This document shows, piece after piece, positions 41,493 through 50,880 of a stretch of DNA of 64,000 nt. Both the position numbers and the translations under genes were made by a program. Source of the DNA: Idiomarina loihiensis (GTDB lineage: Bacteria > Pseudomonadota > Gammaproteobacteria > Enterobacterales > Alteromonadaceae); contig NZ_CP074112.1 in the NCBI RefSeq assembly GCF_024584785.1, forward strand, positions 868,001 through 932,000. Direction: 5' to 3'. Each line of letters opens with the position of its first letter. The first letter of the stretch is position 1. A model generated the notes under the pieces. It saw only the letters and a program-made list of their open reading frames with translations, was not told the origin of the DNA and made no database searches.

Positions 41493-42422
41493 TTATACCT
41501 CAACTGGCGACACAAATCCTTCCGGTTTTACTGCCAACAAATCACAATTAATGGTTTGAATAACATGTTCAGCAGTATTACCAAGTAGAGCGGCTCTAAA
41601 ACCGGTACGGCCAATGGTTCCAAGTACCACCAGTTCGGCATCTAGCTGCTCTGCAAGTTCTGGAATAACCTGTTCGGGCAAGCCCTCTAAGACATGTTGC
41701 GCGCTTTCAGGAATACCATAAGCACGAGCGTGCTCAGCTAATGCGAGACGGTGATTTTCTTCAATAGCTTGCCGGTAGTTGGTGGTGTCAAATTCGGGAA
41801 TTTCTGCGGCAATAGTGATGGGCGCGCCAGGGTAAGCATTGACCAAGTGAACTTCACTAGATAAACAGCCGGCAAACTTTTGTGCTGCTTCAGTTACCCG
41901 TTGATTCAGCGACTGATGATGTTGATGTTCACCGGTGGTGTGGATAGCGGCCAGTACTTTGCCTTGCTCTGGCCAGTCATGTTCTTTTACCAGCAGCACG
42001 TGGCAAGGTGCTTTACGTAACAAATGCCAATCCGTAGGGGTAAAAAATAAGGTAGCGAAGCCGTCCCGCACATGGGTTGCTTTTACAATCACATCATGTT
42101 GCCCCTGGATGGCGGTTTCGATAATGGCTTCAAAGGGACGGTTATGCCAGACTACTTTGATTTCGATCGCGATATCGCGAGTATTATAGTCTTCGAGCAA
42201 ATCAGCTATCCAAGCTTTACGATCCGCAATCAAACTATCTCGCATCACATTGCGTTCATCAGCTGCAAGCATCGTGGTCATTTCATAGGAGAAATCATAA
42301 ATGGATAGCATGATAGTCATGCGGGCACCACTTATTCGAGCAAGCTGTAGGGCTCGATTGAGGGCCTTTTGTTGTTGATGTTCAGGATCTAACACCACCA
42401 GAATATTAGCAACGCAACTCAT
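41493..42422 (-). CDS. uspE: Universal stress protein UspE (tandem domains)
   Basis: The product is 309 aa with two UspA-like domains: the first about residues 5-140 (ILVVLDPEHQQQKALNRALQL ... GHDVIVKATH), the second about 155-300, ending with LVVLGTIGRTGFRAALLGNTAEHVIQ, the ATP-binding signature GxxGRxG. Cytoplasmic; in E. coli UspE aids stress survival and motility control. Next to ttcA, as in E. coli and Shewanella, but the usual fnr/etrA gene on its other side is absent. Confidence 0.94.
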   Translation of the reverse strand: MSCVANILVVLDPEHQQQKALNRALQLARISGARMTIMLSIYDFSYEMTTMLAADERNVMRDSLIADRKAWIADLLEDYNTRDIAIEIKVVWHNRPFEAIIETAIQGQHDVIVKATHVRDGFATLFFTPTDWHLLRKAPCHVLLVKEHDWPEQGKVLAAIHTTGEHQHHQSLNQRVTEAAQKFAGCLSSEVHLVNAYPGAPITIAAEIPEFDTTNYRQAIEENHRLALAEHARAYGIPESAQHVLEGLPEQVIPELAEQLDAELVVLGTIGRTGFRAALLGNTAEHVIQTINCDLLAVKPEGFVSPVEV

Positions 42423-42522
42423 AGCACTATCTCCAAGCTGTCATGGCGAGTTGGAACTCGGTATTTTTAACTTGCTTTGAGTTTAGCTAACAATAACTTA
42501 AACATCCATGTCATAACGCATG

Positions 42523-43182
42523 CTAATGCAATATTCCCAGTTGCCGTAGCGCAATGATGGCAGTCCAAGCTGCGTATAGGATCATAATGATCCCCATCAG
42601 TTGTTTGAAACCTTGTGATTTAAGAAACGCCTGCACCGCTTGACTGAACCAACCAAACGCAACCATCGCAGGCAAGGTGCCTAGGCCAAATAGCGCCATA
42701 TAGAGTGCACCTTGGCTGGCAGATCCGCTTAAGGCTGCCCAACTGAGGGCGCTGTAAACTAACCCACAAGGTAACCAGCCCCAAAGCATGCCGGCCAAAT
42801 AGAGTGCAGGCATGGATTGAGCTTGGCGAAATTTGACGGCAACCGGTTGTAACGCACGCCACAAGGGTATTCCTAGCTTTTCTAGGCGTTGCAAGCCAAG
42901 CCACCATCCGCCTAAATAAAGGCCCAAAACCAATAAAAAGAAGGCAGCAAGCAAGCGTAAGTAGACCAGTCCGTCGGGCATATTTTGCATGATTTGGCTG
43001 GCAGCCGCACCGATGATAGCTCCAGCGATAGTGTAGGAGCTAATACGCCCAGCATTGTAGGCTAACAGTCTAGGTAGGGAGGCGTTGCCACTGAGCGCTC
43101 CGGCAAGCCCGCCACACATCATTAAACAATGCCCGGCACCAGCTAAGCCCATCAGCAATGCTGCAACAGCATCAATCTGCAT
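42523..43182 (-). CDS. SafE/DsbD-like membrane protein of the cbb3 assembly cluster
   Basis: The product is 219 aa from ATG 43180-43182 (MQIDAVAALLMGLAGAGHCLMMCGGLAGAL); a longer frame to 43254 lies inside ccoS and is rejected. About six membrane helices. The N-terminal GHCLMMCGG motif (metal-binding Cys/His pattern) is typical of the TauE/SafE-like 'YfcA/HupE' proteins that end ccoNOQP-GHIS clusters in Shewanella and Pseudomonas, and that have been linked to copper supply. The start overlaps the ccoS end by 11 bp. Exact transported species unknown. Confidence 0.85.
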   Translation of the reverse strand: MQIDAVAALLMGLAGAGHCLMMCGGLAGALSGNASLPRLLAYNAGRISSYTIAGAIIGAAASQIMQNMPDGLVYLRLLAAFFLLVLGLYLGGWWLGLQRLEKLGIPLWRALQPVAVKFRQAQSMPALYLAGMLWGWLPCGLVYSALSWAALSGSASQGALYMALFGLGTLPAMVAFGWFSQAVQAFLKSQGFKQLMGIIMILYAAWTAIIALRQLGILH

Positions 43183-43372
43183 CTGGCTTATCCGATGGCT
43201 GTTGAGGCTTGGCAGCAGACGCAGCTTTGGGGCCGTCATCATCAAGCAAAACATTCATGCCTTGGCGCTCGAGATCTTCGAATTGGTCACTGCGCACAGC
43301 CCATAAGAAGATCCCGACGGCAATGATGACAAATAAAATCGCGATGGGAATAAGTACGTATAAACTATCCAT
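43172..43372 (-). CDS. ccoS: cbb3 oxidase maturation protein CcoS
   Basis: Small membrane protein of 66 aa needed to insert cofactors into cbb3 oxidase. One membrane helix (about residues 4-25, LYVLIPIAILFVIIAVGIFLW) followed by the family signature AVRSDQFEDLERQGMNVLLDDD. It lies 2 bp after ccoI and overlaps the next gene. The lysine-, alanine- and proline-rich tail is variable in the family. Confidence 0.94.
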   Translation of the reverse strand: MDSLYVLIPIAILFVIIAVGIFLWAVRSDQFEDLERQGMNVLLDDDGPKAASAAKPQQPSDKPDAD

Positions 43373-43374
43373 AA

Positions 43375-45795
43375 TTATCGATACAGCCTTAATGAATTAA
43401 GCAACACAATAAGCGAGCTAACCGACATACCAATGGCGGCGATGTAGGGGGTTACCAGACCAAACATAGCAACTGGCAATATACCGACATTATAAACCAA
43501 CGCCCAGATGATATTTTGTCGCAGGATGGTCCGGCTCTTGGCCGCTATGTCAACAAAGCTTAACACCGCACTAAATTGATTACGCATCAGTACCACATCA
43601 GCTGCCGTTCGCGCTAAATCAGCGGCATGGCCAAAGGTGACTGAAATATCAGCTTGGGCTAAAACTGGCCCATCATTGATGCCATCACCAATCATCATGA
43701 CCGGATGCTGCTGTTGCGCCTCACTCACATAGGCGAGTTTATCTGCGGGTAGACAGTTAGCTTGTACTTCTGTGATTCCTAATTGTTGTGCTATGGGTTG
43801 TGCCAGCTCTAATCGATCACCGGTTAACATCACTACCTTGAAGCCGGCTTGTTGCAGACGGGCAACACCTATTTGTGCATCGCTGCGAAGCTGATCGCCA
43901 ACCTGATACTCGGCCCACACCCCAGCCACACTGGCTAAGAACACCTGCGCCTGAGGTAAATGAGGCTGATACTCGGGGTGCCACTGCTGAATAAAAGCTA
44001 AGCTGCCCAAACGTACCGATTGGTTCTGCCAAATACCTTGCAAGCCAGCACCAGTGATGGTTTCTACTTGGCTAACTTGGCATTTCGTAGTGGTTAACTG
44101 GCGTAACGGTTGTGCTAAAGGATGTTCACTGTAGTGCTCTAACGCCTGGGTTATGGCATGCAGCTGATCACTCGCATAGGGGCTACAAGGAGCAACATAG
44201 CTCTGTTGTAGTTTAAACTCACCGCTAGTTAAGGTGCCGGTTTTATCAACAAACACAGTTTTGACTTGCTGCAGTACTTGCAATACATCGGCGTTGCGTA
44301 ACAGCACGCCGGATTTATTTAATTTATGAATGGCTCCAGTTACAGCGGTTGGTGCGGCCAAGGCTAGGGCGCAAGGGCAGGTGGCAACTAACACCGCTAG
44401 GGTTACCCAAAAGGCTTCAGCCGGATCAATCCAGGTCCATATAAGAAACGTAAGTGCCGCCATAATAAGTACCTGTACGACAAACTGATTGGCCAGGCGT
44501 TCAGCTACTTGGGCTAGTTTAGGTTTGCGTGACAGCGCTAAATCTTGTAGGGCGATAATACTAGCCAACACGGTATCTTGTTGGATCGCAGTTACTTGTA
44601 ATCTAGCCGTCTGCTGCTGGTTGATGCTGCCAGCCAGCATGGTCTCACCCCTGTGCTTTTGTACCGGTCGACTTTCGCCCGTAAGCACACTTTCGTTCAC
44701 TAATGCGGTGCCGTCCAACAGGGTACCATCAGCCGGTAGTGTATGGCCCGAGAGTACGCGAATCACATCACCCGGGTGTAACTGACTGACTGGAACGGTC
44801 TCAATCTCACCATCAGCGCCTTCACGGTCCGCCACTGCTGGCAGTAATTTAATTAAATTGGCAGCAGCGCTGAGCGCTTTTTGTTTGGCTAATAATTCTA
44901 AATAGCGTCCAACCAATAAGAAGAAGGTGAACATGGCTACGGATTCAAAATACACCTCACCTTGATGAGTGATGGTGGCATAAGCACTGGCCCCATAAGC
45001 ACCAAGCAGAGCAATACTAACGGGAACGTCCATGTTGGGCCGCTGGGCTTGAATACTGCGCAGCGCGCTTAAATAGAAAGGTTGGGCGCTGTAGAGCAAT
45101 ACAGGCGTGGCGAATAACAAACTAATCCACCACATAAATTGCTTCAAGTTTTCGTCAAATTCCGACAGCACCCCGAAATACAAGGCAACTGCTATCATCA
45201 TCACTTGCATGGTGGCTAAACCAGCCACTCCAAGCCGATTAATAAAATAGCGGCGTTTACGTTTGAAATCTTGCTCTTGGGTGGCGGATTGAAAGGGTAG
45301 AGCGCGGTACCCTAATTGCGCAATTGCTTGTAGCAAGGTACTTAATTTAACCTGTGCTGGCACCCAAGTAATATGCACACGTTCAGTGGTTGCGTTCACT
45401 TGTGCTTGCACAACGCCGGCGATTCGAGCTAAGTGCTGTTCGATAAGCCAAGCACAAGCCGAGCAGGTCATACCTTCTACAGACAGTGTCATGCTGCGCG
45501 ATTGATCATCATGAGTGCGAGTAAATTGTTGTTGTAATTGCTCGTCATCATAAGCGCTAAGTTGCTGCAGTTCTTCTGGCACCAATGGAATAGCGAGGGG
45601 ATTACTGGTATCACGATATTGATAAAAGTGCAGTAGGTTTTGCTGCGCAATGGTCTCTGCGACCGCCTGACAGCCATAACAACATACGGGACGTTGTTGA
45701 TCAGCGATAACCACTTGATAGCCACCATCATCAGGAAGTGGCTGCAAGCAGTGAAAACAAAGCCCCGGAGGGGCTTCGGGAAGCACTTTGCTCAT
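43375..45795 (-). CDS. ccoI: Copper P-type ATPase CcoI (FixI)
   Basis: P1B ATPase exporting copper for cbb3 oxidase assembly; 806 aa. In order: an N-terminal cysteine-rich region unique to FixI types (CFHCLQPL, CCYGCQAVAE), a heavy-metal domain with GMTCSACAW, membrane helices, the transmembrane metal site ATCPCALALAAP, the phosphorylation site DKTGTLTSG, the HP motif in EHYSEHPLAQ and the hinge MIGDGINDGPVLAQAD. It lies between ccoH and ccoS. Confidence 0.97.
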   Translation of the reverse strand: MSKVLPEAPPGLCFHCLQPLPDDGGYQVVIADQQRPVCCYGCQAVAETIAQQNLLHFYQYRDTSNPLAIPLVPEELQQLSAYDDEQLQQQFTRTHDDQSRSMTLSVEGMTCSACAWLIEQHLARIAGVVQAQVNATTERVHITWVPAQVKLSTLLQAIAQLGYRALPFQSATQEQDFKRKRRYFINRLGVAGLATMQVMMIAVALYFGVLSEFDENLKQFMWWISLLFATPVLLYSAQPFYLSALRSIQAQRPNMDVPVSIALLGAYGASAYATITHQGEVYFESVAMFTFFLLVGRYLELLAKQKALSAAANLIKLLPAVADREGADGEIETVPVSQLHPGDVIRVLSGHTLPADGTLLDGTALVNESVLTGESRPVQKHRGETMLAGSINQQQTARLQVTAIQQDTVLASIIALQDLALSRKPKLAQVAERLANQFVVQVLIMAALTFLIWTWIDPAEAFWVTLAVLVATCPCALALAAPTAVTGAIHKLNKSGVLLRNADVLQVLQQVKTVFVDKTGTLTSGEFKLQQSYVAPCSPYASDQLHAITQALEHYSEHPLAQPLRQLTTTKCQVSQVETITGAGLQGIWQNQSVRLGSLAFIQQWHPEYQPHLPQAQVFLASVAGVWAEYQVGDQLRSDAQIGVARLQQAGFKVVMLTGDRLELAQPIAQQLGITEVQANCLPADKLAYVSEAQQQHPVMMIGDGINDGPVLAQADISVTFGHAADLARTAADVVLMRNQFSAVLSFVDIAAKSRTILRQNIIWALVYNVGILPVAMFGLVTPYIAAIGMSVSSLIVLLNSLRLYR

Positions 45796-45799
45796 GCGG

Positions 45800-46297
45800 T
45801 TAGACGCCGTAAGTTAAGGGTTCAAGCACGATGGTGCGATAGGCTGGTAGATTTAATGATTGCGATAAACGCCAGCTATCATCAAATGGCGTGATGGTGA
45901 TGGTCCATTTACCGGCTTCAGTTGCGGGTAAATCACCTTTAAATACGCCTTGAGCGTCGGCTGTTAACACTTGCGAAAAGTCTTTATCTGATTGCGTACT
46001 ATGATAAAAATTAACCGTGAGTGCGGTTAATTGCTGCGGCTTATCGCCACGGTAGCGCAGGGTGAATTGCTGATCCACCTGATTAAAATCAAATTCAATT
46101 CCTAATGCTTGAGCAGCTTGTACACGCTCTACTTCAGCGTTAATGCCTCGTCCTTTCTTATAATAATCATCCACCACCATAGGATTGTCGCCATATCGAG
46201 CGGCAATGGTCAGGGTGATAATCATTGCAATAATCACTGAAAATGGCAGTGACATCAGAAACCAGGGCCAGAACTGCTTGTACCAAGGTTTTTCCAT
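45800..46297 (-). CDS. ccoH: FixH/CcoH family protein
   Basis: The product is 165 aa. A membrane helix near the N-terminus (about residues 10-31, FWPWFLMSLPFSVIIAMIITL) is followed by a periplasmic domain with VVDDYYKKGRGIN, the signature of FixH proteins. Required for stable assembly of cbb3 oxidase together with CcoI. It sits 4 bp upstream of ccoI and is separated from ccoP by an intrinsic terminator. Confidence 0.93.
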   Translation of the reverse strand: MEKPWYKQFWPWFLMSLPFSVIIAMIITLTIAARYGDNPMVVDDYYKKGRGINAEVERVQAAQALGIEFDFNQVDQQFTLRYRGDKPQQLTALTVNFYHSTQSDKDFSQVLTADAQGVFKGDLPATEAGKWTITITPFDDSWRLSQSLNLPAYRTIVLEPLTYGV

Positions 46298-46330
46298 AGG
46301 TTAGACACCTCCACAAGGTGGTTAAAATAA

Positions 46331-46354
46331 AAAACCCCGCAGGAGCGGGGTTTT
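46331..46354 (-). terminator. Terminator between ccoNOQP and ccoHIS
   Basis: Stem AAAACCCCGC / GCGGGGTTTT with loop AGGA (on +). On the - strand it is followed by a run of T (TTTTTTATTTT), placed 5 bp after the ccoP stop. It should lower expression of the assembly genes relative to the oxidase subunits. Confidence 0.9.
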
Positions 46355-46358
46355 TCGA

Positions 46359-47309
46359 TTAGTCCTGCGACAGCCCGTAAACGTACGCGCTAATAACGTG
46401 TATCTTATCCTCTCCTAGAATATCTTTCCAGGCAGGCATCACACCGTTACGACCGTGACGTAAGGTTTCTTCGATAGTTTCTTGTGAATTACCGTACAAC
46501 CAAATGTTGTCAGTCAGGTTAGGTGCGCCTAAGGCGTAGTTACCTTTACCATCTTGACCATGACATGCGGAACAAATCACAAAGTTTGCTTTACCTGCCG
46601 CAGCAAGTTCTGGGTCAACTTTACGACCACTTAAACTTAATACGTAGTTGGCTAATTCTGTAATTTGTTTATCGCTAAACTGGCCTGCGTAAGCTGGCAT
46701 AGCACCACGGCGGCCAGCAATCAAAGAATGCTTGATGGCATCTGGTGAACCGCCATATAACCAATCATCGTCCGTTAGGTTAGGGAAGCCTTTGCCACCC
46801 ATCGCGTTAGAACCATGACATTGTGCGCAGTTTTGTAAAAACAAGCGCTGGCCAATCTCGGTTGCTTCCTCATCTTGCGCTAGCTCTTCAATTGGACGAG
46901 CTGATAATGCCGCAAAAATTGGTCCGTAGGTTTCATCTGCGTAATCCACTTCACGGTCATACTGTACGATTAGACCTGCTTCGCGATTAGCCTTGGTGGC
47001 TGCTCGAGACTCTTCTAATGACAATACTTCTTGGTTAGAGCTGGTCCAACCCAGTAAGCCGGCAAAGTTACCCAAACCTGGATACAACGCTAGGTAAACA
47101 AAACCCCACACGATAGTGATCCAGAACAGAATCATCCACCAGCGCGGTAGTGGGTTATTGATCTCCACAATACCGTCGAACTCGTGGTCCATCAGTTCGC
47201 CTTCTTTGATGTGGGTATAATTTGACATGTTCCAACGCAACAGCCAGATAATACCAACCAAGAAGGCCAGTGTTAGCACGATTATCCATGCACTCCAGAA
47301 GCTACTCAT
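46359..47309 (-). CDS. ccoP: cbb3 cytochrome oxidase subunit III (CcoP), dihaem
   Basis: The product is 316 aa. Two N-terminal membrane segments (about residues 8-26 and 57-76, the second being WWMILFWITIVWGFVYLALYP) precede a periplasmic part with two haem c motifs, CAQCH (161-165) and CSACH (246-250), each followed by PNLTD(N/D)xWLYG repeats. Methionine ligands are in GAMPAYAG and GVMPAW. The start overlaps ccoQ by 8 bp. Confidence 0.97.
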   Translation of the reverse strand: MSSFWSAWIIVLTLAFLVGIIWLLRWNMSNYTHIKEGELMDHEFDGIVEINNPLPRWWMILFWITIVWGFVYLALYPGLGNFAGLLGWTSSNQEVLSLEESRAATKANREAGLIVQYDREVDYADETYGPIFAALSARPIEELAQDEEATEIGQRLFLQNCAQCHGSNAMGGKGFPNLTDDDWLYGGSPDAIKHSLIAGRRGAMPAYAGQFSDKQITELANYVLSLSGRKVDPELAAAGKANFVICSACHGQDGKGNYALGAPNLTDNIWLYGNSQETIEETLRHGRNGVMPAWKDILGEDKIHVISAYVYGLSQD

Positions 47310-47490
47310 TATTCTTAGACTCCTGTTTAGTACTCTTATTGGTTGTGGTTAATTCATCTTCGTCAAAGATTGAATTGGCAGCCTCATCAAAGCGCTTCTT
47401 GCTACCTTTGCTATAAGCCCACCAAACCACACCGATAAACAGTACGAAAACTAAAACGGTGTAAAAACTACGCCAAGTGATGTAATCCAT
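47302..47490 (-). CDS. ccoQ: cbb3 oxidase subunit CcoQ
   Basis: Small membrane subunit of 62 aa. It has one helix (about residues 8-28, FYTVLVFVLFIGVVWWAYS) followed by SKGSKKRFDEAANSIF, the CcoQ/FixQ pattern, and a charged tail. Lies 1 bp after ccoO and overlaps ccoP by 8 bp. Confidence 0.95.
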   Translation of the reverse strand: MDYITWRSFYTVLVFVLFIGVVWWAYSKGSKKRFDEAANSIFDEDELTTTNKSTKQESKNNE

Positions 47491-47491
47491 C

Positions 47492-48112
47492 TTACTTAGC
47501 CTGTGTCAAGCCAGTTCCTAGTACCTGCAAATATGCAATCAAGGCTTCCATTTCTGTTTTACCTTCAACTGCAGCTTTGGCACCGGCGATATCTTCGTCG
47601 GTATAAGGCACGCCGAACGAGCGGAATGTTTCAAGTTTCTTCGCAGTTAACTCACCGTCTAAGGTGTTTTCTGCTAACCACGGGAATGCAGGCATATTTG
47701 ACTCAGGCACCACATCGCGAGGATTCATCAAGTGAACATAGTGCCACTCATCACTGTAACGTCCACCAACTCGCGCTAAGTCTGGACCAGTACGCTTAGA
47801 ACCCCACAAATGCGGATGCTCCCAAACGTGCTCACCAGCAAGTGAGTAGTGACCGTAACGTTCAGTTTCGGCACGGAAAGGACGAATCATTTGGCTATGG
47901 CAGTTGTTACAGCCTTCGCGAATATAAATGTCACGACCTTCCATTTCTAACGCGGTGTAGGGCTGAAGACCTAACACTGGCTCGTTAGTTTGCTTTTGAA
48001 ACAGCAACGGGGTGATCTCCACTAAGCCACCGATAGAGATGGCAATAGTCATGAGAACGGCTAACCAGCCAACGCGCTTTTCAACAAATTCGTGTTTTAC
48101 GTTCTTGCTCAT
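47492..48112 (-). CDS. ccoO: cbb3 oxidase subunit II (CcoO), monohaem
   Basis: The product is 206 aa. One N-terminal membrane anchor (about residues 15-37) precedes the haem c site [15 protein letters not shown] (C68, C71, H72). Other conserved parts: [40 protein letters not shown] and [11 protein letters not shown] with the methionine ligand. It starts 11 bp after ccoN. Confidence 0.98.
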   Translation of the reverse strand: MSKNVKHEFVEKRVGWLAVLMTIAISIGGLVEITPLLFQKQTNEPVLGLQPYTALEMEGRDIYIREGCNNCHSQMIRPFRAETERYGHYSLAGEHVWEHPHLWGSKRTGPDLARVGGRYSDEWHYVHLMNPRDVVPESNMPAFPWLAENTLDGELTAKKLETFRSFGVPYTDEDIAGAKAAVEGKTEMEALIAYLQVLGTGLTQAK

Positions 48113-48123
48113 AAGTCGACTCC

Positions 48124-49584
48124 TTACGCTGACTGAGGTGCAGTGTGTGCTGGAGCTGGCTCAACATCGAGAGTCTCGACGGTTGGAGAACCGGCACGGA
48201 TGGTGCGATAGCAGTTAACTGCCATCAAGATCATCCCAGCAACAATGAACAGGCCACCGACAAAGCGAATGAACCAGAACGGATAAGAGGCTTCTACGCT
48301 CTCTACGAAGCTGTAGGTAAGAGTACCATCAGCTGCGTTTACTGCACGCCACATCAAGCCTTGCATCACCCCTGAAATCCATAGCGCAACAATGTAGAGA
48401 ACCACACCAATGGTATGCAACCAGAAGTGTACGTTAATCCATTTTACGCTGTGCATTTGGGTTTGGCTCCAAAGGCGTGGAATCAGGTAATACAATGAAC
48501 CGATAGTGATCATCGCTACCCAGCCTAAAGCACCAGAGTGTACGTGGCCTACCGTCCAGTCAGTGTAATGCGATAGGGCATTTACTGATTTGATTGCCAT
48601 CATCGGACCTTCGAAGGTCGACATGCCGTAGAATGACAAAGAGACGATCAGGAAGCGCAAGATTGGATCGGTTTTCAGCTTATGCCAAGCACCTGACAAG
48701 GTCATGATACCGTTGATCATACCGCCCCAAGAAGGCACGAACAGAATCACCGACATCACCATACCTAACGACTGTGCCCAATCTGGCAACGCAGTGTAGT
48801 GTAAGTGGTGCGGGCCGGCCCAGATGTACAAAGAGATAAGGGCCCAGAAATGAACCACCGACAACCGGTACGAATACACCGGACGCTCAGCTTGTTTAGG
48901 AACGAAGTAGTACATCATACCTAAGAAGCCAGCCGTCAATAAAAAGCCTACCGCGTTGTGGCCATACCACCATTGCACCATCGCATCCACAGCACCTGAA
49001 TAGAGGCTGTAAGATTTGGTTAGTGACACTGGTACTGCCATGCTGTTCACAATATGTAACACAGCGATAGTTACGATAAAGCCACCGTAGAACCAGTTAG
49101 CTACATAAATGTGCGAGGTACGGCGTTTTACCAAAGTACCAAAGAACACAATGATGTAGGCTACCCAAGAGAGGGCGATCAGAATGTCGATTGGCCATTC
49201 TAATTCAGCGTACTCTTTAGTAGAGGTTAGGCCTAGTGGTAACGTAATAACCGCCAAAACAATAACGGTTTGCCATGACCAAAATACAAAGGAAGCTAGC
49301 TTGTTCGAAAATAAAGCTGTCTTACAAGTCTTCTGGACAATGTAGAACGATGTTCCCATCAGGGCCGAAGTACCGAATGCGAAAATAACCGCATTAGTGT
49401 GCAACGGACGAAGACGAGAATACGTTAGCCAAGGGGTATCAAAATTTAGTTCAGGCCAGATCAGCTGAGCGGCAATAAATACGCCCAGTGACATGCCAAT
49501 GATTCCCCAAATTACAGTCATCACAGCAAACTGCCGGACGACCTTTAGGTTATATTCAATTTGTTGTGGATTCGTATGGCTCAT
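48124..49584 (-). CDS. ccoN: cbb3 cytochrome oxidase catalytic subunit (CcoN)
   Basis: Haem-copper oxidase subunit I of the high-affinity cbb3 type, 486 aa, about twelve membrane helices. Haem and copper ligands are visible as histidines in [36 protein letters not shown] and [11 protein letters not shown]. The C-terminal tail ends in a short proline/alanine-rich stretch. First gene of ccoNOQP. The 222-bp upstream region holds no convincing FNR box, which is unusual for this operon. Confidence 0.98.
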   Translation of the reverse strand: MSHTNPQQIEYNLKVVRQFAVMTVIWGIIGMSLGVFIAAQLIWPELNFDTPWLTYSRLRPLHTNAVIFAFGTSALMGTSFYIVQKTCKTALFSNKLASFVFWSWQTVIVLAVITLPLGLTSTKEYAELEWPIDILIALSWVAYIIVFFGTLVKRRTSHIYVANWFYGGFIVTIAVLHIVNSMAVPVSLTKSYSLYSGAVDAMVQWWYGHNAVGFLLTAGFLGMMYYFVPKQAERPVYSYRLSVVHFWALISLYIWAGPHHLHYTALPDWAQSLGMVMSVILFVPSWGGMINGIMTLSGAWHKLKTDPILRFLIVSLSFYGMSTFEGPMMAIKSVNALSHYTDWTVGHVHSGALGWVAMITIGSLYYLIPRLWSQTQMHSVKWINVHFWLHTIGVVLYIVALWISGVMQGLMWRAVNAADGTLTYSFVESVEASYPFWFIRFVGGLFIVAGMILMAVNCYRTIRAGSPTVETLDVEPAPAHTAPQSA

Positions 49585-49806
49585 TTTTGGATTCCGCGTT
49601 GATGCTCTGATTTAAGGAGACAGAGTAACGTGATAATAATTAGTTGCTAGCAAGCTACTGAGTAAGTAGTTTGAGTAGCGATGCCATTTTACGGTCATTA
49701 ACCAAAAAAATACAGGTCAAAACCGAGAAAAAATCAAGCCTTTCGGGCGCTTGGTGGAAATTTGACCAGTTAAAAATACCCTTTAACCAAGGTAGATTAT
49801 ACCCGT

Positions 49807-50196
49807 ATGAAAACTAAGGTCTTTATTTTCGTGGTTTGCAGCATGGTGTTCTTGTATGGCTGCAGCGACAAAGTGCCACAGGTTCAGCATAGCGCAGATA
49901 CAAAAATCTTCCATCAAATTGATCCAGATCAACCTATGGTAGAGCAGCCTATCCTTATCCAGTTGACCTTGCCAGAGCAGGTACAGCCGCAATTAAGTAA
50001 AGTTACGGGAGTGAATATGTATATGGGAGCGATTCCATTAGTTTGGCAGCAACAAACGCAGACTCGCTGGCAGGCCGAGCTGTTATTGGGCGCTTGTGCT
50101 GAACCTCTGATGCAATGGCGGGTGACGGTACCGCTAATAAATGGCGAACAACAGCTATCACCTTACGTATTCGAATTCAGCACCAAGCAGCATTAA
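49807..50196 (+). CDS. Small lipoprotein divergent from ccoN
   Basis: I do not recognise the family. The product is 129 aa. A lipoprotein signal peptide ends in FLYGC (lipobox, Cys about residue 19), so the mature protein is probably membrane-anchored in the periplasm. The remainder looks like a single beta-sandwich: PILIQLTLPEQVQPQLSKVTGVNMYMGAIPLVWQQ and a conserved-looking second cysteine in LLGACAEPLMQWRV. Divergent from the cbb3 operon; a role in oxidase or copper handling is possible from position only. Confidence 0.75.
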   Translation: MKTKVFIFVVCSMVFLYGCSDKVPQVQHSADTKIFHQIDPDQPMVEQPILIQLTLPEQVQPQLSKVTGVNMYMGAIPLVWQQQTQTRWQAELLLGACAEPLMQWRVTVPLINGEQQLSPYVFEFSTKQH

Positions 50197-50250
50197 TGCG
50201 CGACACAAGCACAAGTTATTTTTAAGACACTAATTGAAACAATTAAGCGA

Positions 50251-50278
50251 TTCATAGCCAGCTTTTGCATGCTATATT
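50251..50278 (+). promoter_or_regulatory. Promoter for the nfeD gene
   Basis: TTCATA (50251-50256), 16 bp, TATATT (50273-50278), with an extended -10 TG (50270-50271). It lies 38 bp before the ATG at 50316. Confidence 0.5.
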
Positions 50279-50315
50279 GGCTTAGTGATAACGCAATAAT
50301 CAAAGGATTAGACCT

Positions 50316-50795
50316 ATGTCCATAGCCTTAGTTTGGATAATCATTGGAGTTATTCTCATTCTATCAGAACTCATGCTAACCAGCGTCATTGCAGTGTTTC
50401 TGGGGATTGGGGCGATAGTTACTGGGCTACTTTTGCATTGGGGTTTGATTGATCAAATCGCAACGCAGTTTGCAGTTTTCGGAATCGTGAGCTTGGCTCT
50501 TTTATGGTTGGCGCGAGGCCGGATAAAACAGTGGTTTTCCGGTTATACGGCAGATGAGGACGAATCCAAACCGAATTTTCAACGCGATATCGGTGCTCGG
50601 GTTACGGTTGTGAAAGGGTTTCGTCATGGTGCTGGCCGGGTAACTCTTAATGGGGTGCAGTGGGATGCTTTTTCTGAAGATGAATTAGAAGCAGGTGATA
50701 CCGCATGGGTGGTAGCCAATGAAGGTATCCAGTTGACGGTACAAAAAGAAAAGCTAAAACGAGCTGCAGCAGCTAACACTCATGGCGAACAATAA
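50316..50795 (+). CDS. NfeD-family membrane protein
   Basis: The product is 159 aa. Three hydrophobic helices (about residues 4-26, 28-48, 50-68) are followed by a soluble OB-fold domain with GARVTVVKGFRHGAGRVTLNGVQWDAFSEDELEAGDTAWVVA. This is the short NfeD form (YbbJ-like) that partners SPFH proteins. The SPFH gene follows 85 bp downstream, matching the known NfeD-stomatin pair involved in membrane quality or microdomains. Confidence 0.93.
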   Translation: MSIALVWIIIGVILILSELMLTSVIAVFLGIGAIVTGLLLHWGLIDQIATQFAVFGIVSLALLWLARGRIKQWFSGYTADEDESKPNFQRDIGARVTVVKGFRHGAGRVTLNGVQWDAFSEDELEAGDTAWVVANEGIQLTVQKEKLKRAAAANTHGEQ

Positions 50796-50880
50796 AAACC
50801 GAAAAACAAAAGCCTAGTGATAAGAAAGTTTGCGGCGGTAAATCGATACTAGAATTAAAATTAACGAGCGAGATAACTAC

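Noticed and set aside
49585-49806. FNR/Anr box upstream of ccoN
   Set aside because: Several TTGA and TCAA halves occur, but none pair with the TTGAT-N4-ATCAA spacing.
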